NCBI RefSeq assembly: GCF_014859565.1
Contig: NZ_JACUUA010000028.1
Location: 1 to 27,749 of the forward strand
Direction: 5' to 3'
Origin: Marinospirillum sp.
GTDB taxonomy: Bacteria > Pseudomonadota > Gammaproteobacteria > Pseudomonadales > Halomonadaceae
Length of the DNA: 27,749 nucleotides
The notes beneath the pieces are model-generated. The model ran no database searches, had not been told where the DNA came from, and saw only the letters and a list, made by a program, of their open reading frames with translations. Of the stretch, positions 23,564 through 27,749 are shown piece by piece. A program made the position numbers and the translations under genes. The stretch's first letter is position 1. Each line of letters begins with the position of its first letter.

Positions 23564-23875
23564 TCACCTTGCCTGCATTTGTTGCTGTCGAAAGCGATCA
23601 AACGCTGGATTTTCGCCTGGAGCTGGAGCCCTGGCAGACTGAGTGTTGCCGGCTGCAGCGTGGCGTTGCGCTGCGTTCATGCGCTGCCTTGACTCCATGT
23701 TTTGCTGCCTTGATTCCTGCGGACTTAATGTACGATACTGCGACTCAGGTTGCACACTTCCCATCCGTGTCTCGACAGGCAGGGGGCGCGGTGCAGCGCG
23801 AGTTGTTTGCGGAATAGTGCCCACCCTAACCTCCGCACCCATGCCAATCATGCTCCGACTGTTAGCAAAACCCGC
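23564..23875 (-). pseudogene. 3' part of a secreted-protein gene split by the inserted element
   Basis: This frame has no credible start of its own: the first ATG (23851) has no ribosome site, and the frame is open upstream to the element edge, reading AGFANSRSM. It encodes about 100 polar residues rich in Arg, Gln and Pro, ending ENPAFDRFRQQQMQAR. The motif FDxFRxxQ also occurs twice in the 5' part (FDQYRRKQG, FNQFQ), which links the two pieces. Removing the element leaves frames that can join within one or two bases of the estimated boundary, restoring a protein of about 250 residues. Confidence 0.65.
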
Positions 23876-24178
23876 GTAAACCCTCGCCCAATCGGGCGGG
23901 GATATAAGCGGATGACTGCGTAGCAGTCATGGGTTGCAGGTAGTAACTAACAGCTGGTATTCTATACAGCATCATCAAGAGTCTCGAATAGTGACTGACG
24001 AAAACCAAGCGGTACTGTCGAGACAAAAAAACAAAGCAAAATGCTTGAAGTTAAGGCCGCAGGGCTGTCGGTCTCTGCCAATGGAGGCAAGCGTTAATCT
24101 GGTCACGCACCAGTTGCTGCCTGAGAAGTTGGAAGCCTCGCCCGTGGCGCTTGAGCGCTTAGGGCGGGGAGCAGTCAC
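23873..24178 (+). mobile_element. ORF-less IS200/IS605-like (HEARO-like) element inserted in a gene
   Basis: The left part holds CCTCGCCC-AATC-GGGCGGGG (23882-23901) and the right part holds the same stem arms around a smaller hairpin (24134-24170), so both ends carry matching hairpins, as in IS200/IS605 elements. The right end is exact from the match to bases 1-51. The left edge is only estimated, at 23873-23880. No ORF for a transposase, TnpB or IscB fits inside, so it must have been moved in trans. It interrupts a secreted-protein gene. No target duplication is seen, as expected for this single-strand transposition type. Confidence 0.6.
23880..24178 (+). ncRNA. Probable HEARO / IscB omega-RNA-like structured RNA
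   Basis: Several stems follow one another: the terminal CCTCGCCC/GGGCGGGG, then ATGACTGC-GTA-GCAGTCAT (23913-23931), CAGCTGGTA...CAGC pairing possibilities, AGTCTCGA...TCGAGAC near 23978-24025, and the right-end hairpin. Dense pairing over about 300 bases without coding potential is typical of HEARO RNAs, which serve as guide scaffolds for the Cas9-like nuclease IscB. In IscB systems the guide is copied from flanking DNA 5' of the scaffold, here the interrupted gene. The class is named from memory of its general features, so confidence is moderate. Confidence 0.45.
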
Positions 24179-24614
24179 AGTCTGGTGTGCTATGTGAGCG
24201 CTGACGCGTGACCTGGGACTGACGCGCAATAGGTGCTTGATGTGCAGGTCTTGTCTGACTGTAGGTCTGACGCTGCTGCACTGCAGGCGGGGTTCGGGTT
24301 GTTTGAAACTGGTTAAATTCTGCTCCCTGTTTGCGCCTGTACTGATCAAAATCAGACCCCGTATTCTGGTTGCTCACGGTTTGATCACGCTGAACAACCG
24401 GTGCTGGCGCAGAAACTGTTCTGGAGCTAGAGGCATTAATCGCACGATTATTAACAGGTGCTAGCTGTGTTTGGGCATCCAAACGATCAAACGCATTCGC
24501 AGAGGAACTGCGCTGATGCGCTGCCGAGGTTTGCGCCATAACGGAACTTGAAGCCAGCGCCAATGCCAGGCTTAAGCCTATGGTTGATAAAACAAAACCG
24601 GTCTTTTTTTTCAT
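24179..24614 (-). pseudogene. 5' part of a secreted Gln/Arg/Ser-rich protein gene, truncated by insertion
   Basis: It starts at the ATG at 24614 (GGAG six bases upstream; a TTG at 24626 is less likely). A clear signal peptide (KKKTGFVLSTIGLSLALALASSSVMA) precedes a disordered polar region with the repeats FDRLDAQ, FDQYRRKQ and FNQFQ. The frame enters the element at 24178 and stops at 24159 after seven element-encoded residues. A truncated exported protein of about 150 aa could still be made. The gene follows topB on the same strand after a gap of about 80 bp. The intact protein's function is unknown; a periplasmic linker or pilus accessory is possible. Confidence 0.65.
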
Positions 24615-24693
24615 GGGGAACTCCAATCGGGTTTTCTTACTGGTTTTTACAGACTAGCCATACCCTTGACACTTGGAATTCCCCAATACTTTG

Positions 24694-26961
24694 CTACTTT
24701 TTGGCTTCCGAAAAACAAGCCCCAGGCTTGCCATTTTCATCGCTATAAAGACGATTGCACTCACGATTGCTGCAGCCAAAAAAGAAGCTACCCTTTTTCT
24801 TTTTGGATTCGATGCGCCGTAATGGTGACTCGCACTTCTCGCAGGTGGGCGCATCTTTAAGATCGGCAGCTTTTTGCTGAGCCTTGGCTTTGTTGTGTGC
24901 CTCAGCAAGCGTACCCTTGAAGCACGAGCCAGGACTGCCATTCTCATCACCGTAGAGTGAGTCACAGCCTGCACAGATCCAGAAATAGCCACTCTTACCT
25001 TTGCGTCGATCCATGGGGCTGTTGCAGTTTTCACAGGGCTTTTTATTGGCTGCCGCTTTCTTGACGATCTCCAGCCCTGCGATATGACTCAACAGATTTT
25101 CGCGTTGCTCCATCTGGCGGCGAATAAAATCCAATGTTTTGGCCTCAAAAGCCTCCACGGTCAGATTGCCATCCTCAACCGCTCGTGCAGAGAGTTCAAA
25201 AATACCAGCCATATCCGGACTGCTCACTTCAGCAGGCAAGATGGAGTAATACTGTTCGCCCAGAGCGGTTGTCCAGATCTCTTTCTTTTTGCGCTCAAAG
25301 TATTTGCGCTTAAAAAGCTTGTCGACAATATCGCCGCGAGTGGCCTCTGTGCCAATGCCACCAGCATCCTTCATGGCCTTTTTAAGGTCGTCCCGAGTTA
25401 GGTAGGGATGGATGTTGTTCATCGCCTTGTTGAGTGTGTCATCCGTAAAGGGCTTTGGTGGTTTGGTGATTTTGTCCTGAATCAGAACATCCACAACCTG
25501 AACTTGATCGCCAATCTTCATGGCAGGAAGATTGCTCTGACTCTCCTTGTCGGACTCCCCCTCATCTTCTTCGGACTCACCGCCACGGCCATATACGATC
25601 TCCCATGACAGCTTGTCGACCGGCACCCGTCCGGTGACGGTAAAACGCTCACCCTGATCATCAGGGCTGCGCACCTCTACCTGGGTTTCATCAAACTCAG
25701 CTTCAGGATAGAACTGTGCCAGATAGCGCTTGCAGATGGATTCGTACAGTCCTCTTGCCTCCCTTGATAAGCCTGCAATCACACCCGAGGCAGCCTTGCC
25801 GGTAGGGATGATCCCATAGTGACCTTTGACCTTTTTGGTGTTCCAGGCATGACTTTTGATGGATGGATTCGCCTTGCTGGCAATTTCGGCAAGTCCCGGT
25901 ACATTTTTGGCAACCACATCCAAAATCAAGGGTGCATCCTGATGCTGGTCTTCCGGCAGGTGCGCCACATCAGAGCGGGGGTAGGTGGTCAGTTCGTGCT
26001 GGTCATACAACTGCTGGGCAATCTCCAGGGTTTCCTGCATGGTTAATCCAAATCGCCGGTTACCCTCCCCCTGCAGCTCAGATAGTGTGTAAGGCAAGGG
26101 CTGGCGCTTTTTCTTGCGACTGCTGTCAAATCGGGCAATGACACCGGGCTGCCCCTTCAGGCGCTGCTGGAGACTCTCGGCAGTAGATCGCTTGATTAGG
26201 CGACCCTCAGTGTCGAAATCCGTTGTTGTGTCATCCAGGGGCTTCCAGCCTGCTGTAAAGGGCTTGCCATTAAAGTCAAAGCAGCCTCGCACATCAAAAT
26301 AGTCGTGAGGCTTGAAGTTTTTGATCTCCAGGCAGCGTCTGGCAACCAGTCCAAGAACCGCAGTCTGGACGCGCCCATAGGAGAGCACCTGATCGAGACC
26401 TGCTTGCTTGCCCGTAACGGTGTAAAAACGAGTCAGGTTCATCCCAAGCAGCCAGTCACCCCGCTGGCGCGCCAGGGCGCGATCATGCATGCCGCGGAAT
26501 TTTTTATCACTATTGGATTCAAGCTTCTCAAATGACTTTTGAATGGCGCGACTGGTCAAGTCAGCGCAAAGCACGCGCTTGACCGGCAGCTTGATGCTCA
26601 TGTGCTGAATCACCTCATCCACCAGAAGCTGCCCCTCGTTGTCCGGGTCACCGGCATGGATGATAGCGCTCACCTTGGGAGCCAGCATCTTGATGGCTTT
26701 GATTTTCTGAGCACCCCGACTTTCCTTGTTAGCTTTCAGCTTCCAGGGATTGGGTGCAATGGGAAGATCCGCCACATTCCACTTTTTGTAACGATCATCG
26801 TACTCATCCGGCTCCAGCGTTTCCAGGATATGCCCCTGAAGCGGCACAACATAAAAGTTGCCGGATGTGTAGTACCCAACCTCCCGGTCAAAAACGGCCT
26901 TGCCAAGTGCTTTGGCTATTGCCTTGGCCATTTTTGGTTTTTCCGCAATCACAAGCTCCAT
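24694..26961 (-). CDS. topB: Topoisomerase III (type IA), plasmid TopB/TraE type
   Basis: 755 aa. An N-terminal Toprim domain begins MELVIAEKPKMAKAIAKALG and carries the metal site DPDNE (105-109). The catalytic tyrosine is in TTYPRSD (Tyr near 327). The C-terminus has two zinc-ribbon repeats: CENCNSPM...WICAGC near 648-671, followed by CEKCESPL...FGCSNREC near 709-740. Such enzymes decatenate single-stranded DNA links and are common on conjugative plasmids and ICEs (TraE of RP4, topoisomerases of IncI and PAPI-like elements). GGGAGA precedes the ATG. It lies 18 bp after the transglycosylase gene, probably one operon. Confidence 0.95.
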   Translation of the reverse strand: MELVIAEKPKMAKAIAKALGKAVFDREVGYYTSGNFYVVPLQGHILETLEPDEYDDRYKKWNVADLPIAPNPWKLKANKESRGAQKIKAIKMLAPKVSAIIHAGDPDNEGQLLVDEVIQHMSIKLPVKRVLCADLTSRAIQKSFEKLESNSDKKFRGMHDRALARQRGDWLLGMNLTRFYTVTGKQAGLDQVLSYGRVQTAVLGLVARRCLEIKNFKPHDYFDVRGCFDFNGKPFTAGWKPLDDTTTDFDTEGRLIKRSTAESLQQRLKGQPGVIARFDSSRKKKRQPLPYTLSELQGEGNRRFGLTMQETLEIAQQLYDQHELTTYPRSDVAHLPEDQHQDAPLILDVVAKNVPGLAEIASKANPSIKSHAWNTKKVKGHYGIIPTGKAASGVIAGLSREARGLYESICKRYLAQFYPEAEFDETQVEVRSPDDQGERFTVTGRVPVDKLSWEIVYGRGGESEEDEGESDKESQSNLPAMKIGDQVQVVDVLIQDKITKPPKPFTDDTLNKAMNNIHPYLTRDDLKKAMKDAGGIGTEATRGDIVDKLFKRKYFERKKKEIWTTALGEQYYSILPAEVSSPDMAGIFELSARAVEDGNLTVEAFEAKTLDFIRRQMEQRENLLSHIAGLEIVKKAAANKKPCENCNSPMDRRKGKSGYFWICAGCDSLYGDENGSPGSCFKGTLAEAHNKAKAQQKAADLKDAPTCEKCESPLRRIESKKKKGSFFFGCSNRECNRLYSDENGKPGACFSEAKK

Positions 26962-26979
26962 AAGGTTTCTCCCGTAAAG

Positions 26980-27528
26980 TCATTGACTACAGCCGGCCAC
27001 AACGTGGCGCGCCTGCTCAGCAAGACGTGTTTGGTATATCCGTTTCAAGTGAGGGGTACCGCTGTGGTAGCGCCCAACGGCTTCAAAAGCATCACCGCCA
27101 AAGCGATCCAAGTGCCGGCGCAAGATCCAGCCAGACAGCATCAAGTTGTTGCATACATCGTGGTAGGCCTCTCTAGGCAGAGAGATGCCGATGCGCCTGA
27201 GCTCTTCGCTCCAGACTTCGTAGTTGACCTGCATCAGCGAAAGATCGGTTGTCCCATCCGTGTTGTGATTGGTAACGCTAGGATCGAGATCCAAGCCTGA
27301 CTCAGCACGCTTTATGGATACGAGTATTGAAGGTGATATTGAGAAAACTCTGGATGCATGATCCAGGCACTGGCGAAACTCAAGCCTTTGTTCAGGTGTG
27401 CCCCTCAAGGGTTTATGAAGGCAATCATGCGAAGGCAGCTGAAAAAGCGCGCCCGGCAAACTGCCGGCTGCTGATGCCGGGACAAAGAATGCCAGCGCGA
27501 GAAAAAACAATGTGAATTTGAGGGTCAA
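26980..27528 (-). CDS. Periplasmic lytic transglycosylase (PilT/VirB1-like)
   Basis: About 182 aa from a TTG start at 27528, chosen because GGAG lies seven bases upstream and a signal peptide (LKFTLFFLALAFFVPASA) follows directly; an upstream ATG at 27585 sits inside a palindrome and would add 19 polar residues before the signal. The SLT fold is shown by ILVSIKRAESGLD with the catalytic Glu near 76, SLMQVNYEVW near 97-106, and a late GRYHSG motif. It cuts peptidoglycan to let the pilus or transfer channel pass. R64 encodes such an enzyme as PilT, while VirB1-like enzymes serve the T4SS; position beside topB does not decide which. Confidence 0.85.
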   Translation of the reverse strand: MTLKFTLFFLALAFFVPASAAGSLPGALFQLPSHDCLHKPLRGTPEQRLEFRQCLDHASRVFSISPSILVSIKRAESGLDLDPSVTNHNTDGTTDLSLMQVNYEVWSEELRRIGISLPREAYHDVCNNLMLSGWILRRHLDRFGGDAFEAVGRYHSGTPHLKRIYQTRLAEQARHVVAGCSQ

Positions 27529-27574
27529 ACCACGCTCTCCAAAATAGGGCAACCTGTTTTGGAATATCCTATCA

Positions 27575-27594
27575 GCCGCACCCATGGGTGCGGC
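27575..27594. promoter_or_regulatory. 20-bp perfect GC-rich palindrome in the transglycosylase leader
   Basis: GCCGCACCCATGGGTGCGGC is fully self-complementary with no spacer, 47 bases before the TTG start. No T-run follows on either strand, so it is more likely a protein-binding site or a leader stem than a terminator. Confidence 0.5.
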
Positions 27595-27643
27595 ATCAAA
27601 GGAAGATCCGCAGCAAGCAAATATGGTTTGGATTTACCCCTCA

Positions 27644-27678
27644 AAAAAGTCCTCCCCTATATACAGAATAGGGGAGGA
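27644..27678 (-). terminator. Strong intrinsic terminator on the minus strand
   Basis: TCCTCCCCTAT (27650-27660) and ATAGGGGAGGA (27668-27678) form an 11-bp stem around ATACAGA. On the minus strand it is followed by ACTTTTTT. It ends transcription coming from beyond the right window edge, or acts as an attenuator if a promoter lies in the repeats next to it. Confidence 0.85.
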
Positions 27679-27685
27679 AAGATCT

Positions 27686-27749
27686 GTAATCCTCAGGATT
27701 CGTAATTCTAAGGATTCGTAATTTACGAAATTCGTAATCCTAAGGTTTT
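27686..27749. repeat. Four tandem 16-bp iteron-like repeats, running to the window edge
   Basis: Units start at 27686, 27702, 27718 and 27734 and all begin GTAAT; the first is GTAATCCTCAGGATTC. Units 1 and 2 differ at few positions, unit 3 is more divergent (GTAATTTACGAAATTC) and unit 4 ends in GGTTTT. Each contains a short inverted repeat such as AATCCT/AGGATT. A 16-bp spacing of near-palindromic units suits a DNA-binding protein that covers the array, such as a regulator, partition or replication protein. The array may continue past the window. Confidence 0.75.

Noticed and set aside
26539..27300. 253-codon open frame on the plus strand opposite topB and the transglycosylase gene
   Set aside because: It lies antisense to two genes with clear catalytic motifs, has no ribosome site and shows no domain-like sequence.

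Overview
The window looks like part of a large conjugative plasmid or integrative conjugative element of a gamma- or betaproteobacterium. Nearly all genes run on the minus strand, so operons read from high to low coordinates. The content resembles IncI/R64-type elements. There is a type IVb (thin-pilus) biogenesis cluster: TcpQ-domain protein, PilN secretin, prepilins, PilQ ATPase, PilR, PilO and PilP-like proteins. There are also two proteins resembling Dot/Icm (MPF-I) conjugation components, IcmT/TraK and DotM/TrbA, plus topoisomerase III and a lytic transglycosylase. No replication, relaxase or integration gene lies in the window, so plasmid and ICE cannot be told apart, and no species can be named.

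Layout from right to left. 27650-27749: four 16-bp tandem repeats and a strong terminator. 27528-24694: lytic transglycosylase and topoisomerase III. 24614-23564: a secreted-protein gene split by a roughly 300-bp ORF-less IS200/IS605-like element that resembles a HEARO (IscB omega-RNA) element. 22413-23539: a short plus-strand operon with its own promoter, an unknown 202-aa protein and an IcmT-like protein, closed by a bidirectional terminator. 22298-21564: an unknown single gene with a terminator. 21429-17193: three overlapping genes for large secreted proteins that share a C-terminal motif. 17096-3994: DotM-like gene followed by the pilus operon. 3907-1634: a secreted tail-fibre-like repeat protein followed by a reverse transcriptase. 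1511-279: a full-length accessory FtsZ. 243-25: a small membrane protein whose 3' end runs into a second copy of the IS200/IS605-like right end.

The genes fit together as a mating apparatus. The pilus would catch recipient cells, the Dot/Icm-like parts belong to the transfer channel, the transglycosylase opens the wall and the topoisomerase handles DNA. In R64 the pilus-tip adhesin PilV is varied by a recombinase shufflon. Here the likely adhesin is followed at once by a reverse transcriptase, with a hairpin just after the adhesin stop codon. That layout resembles a diversity-generating retroelement, but I found no template repeat in the window, so the idea is unproven. No prepilin peptidase gene is present in the window.
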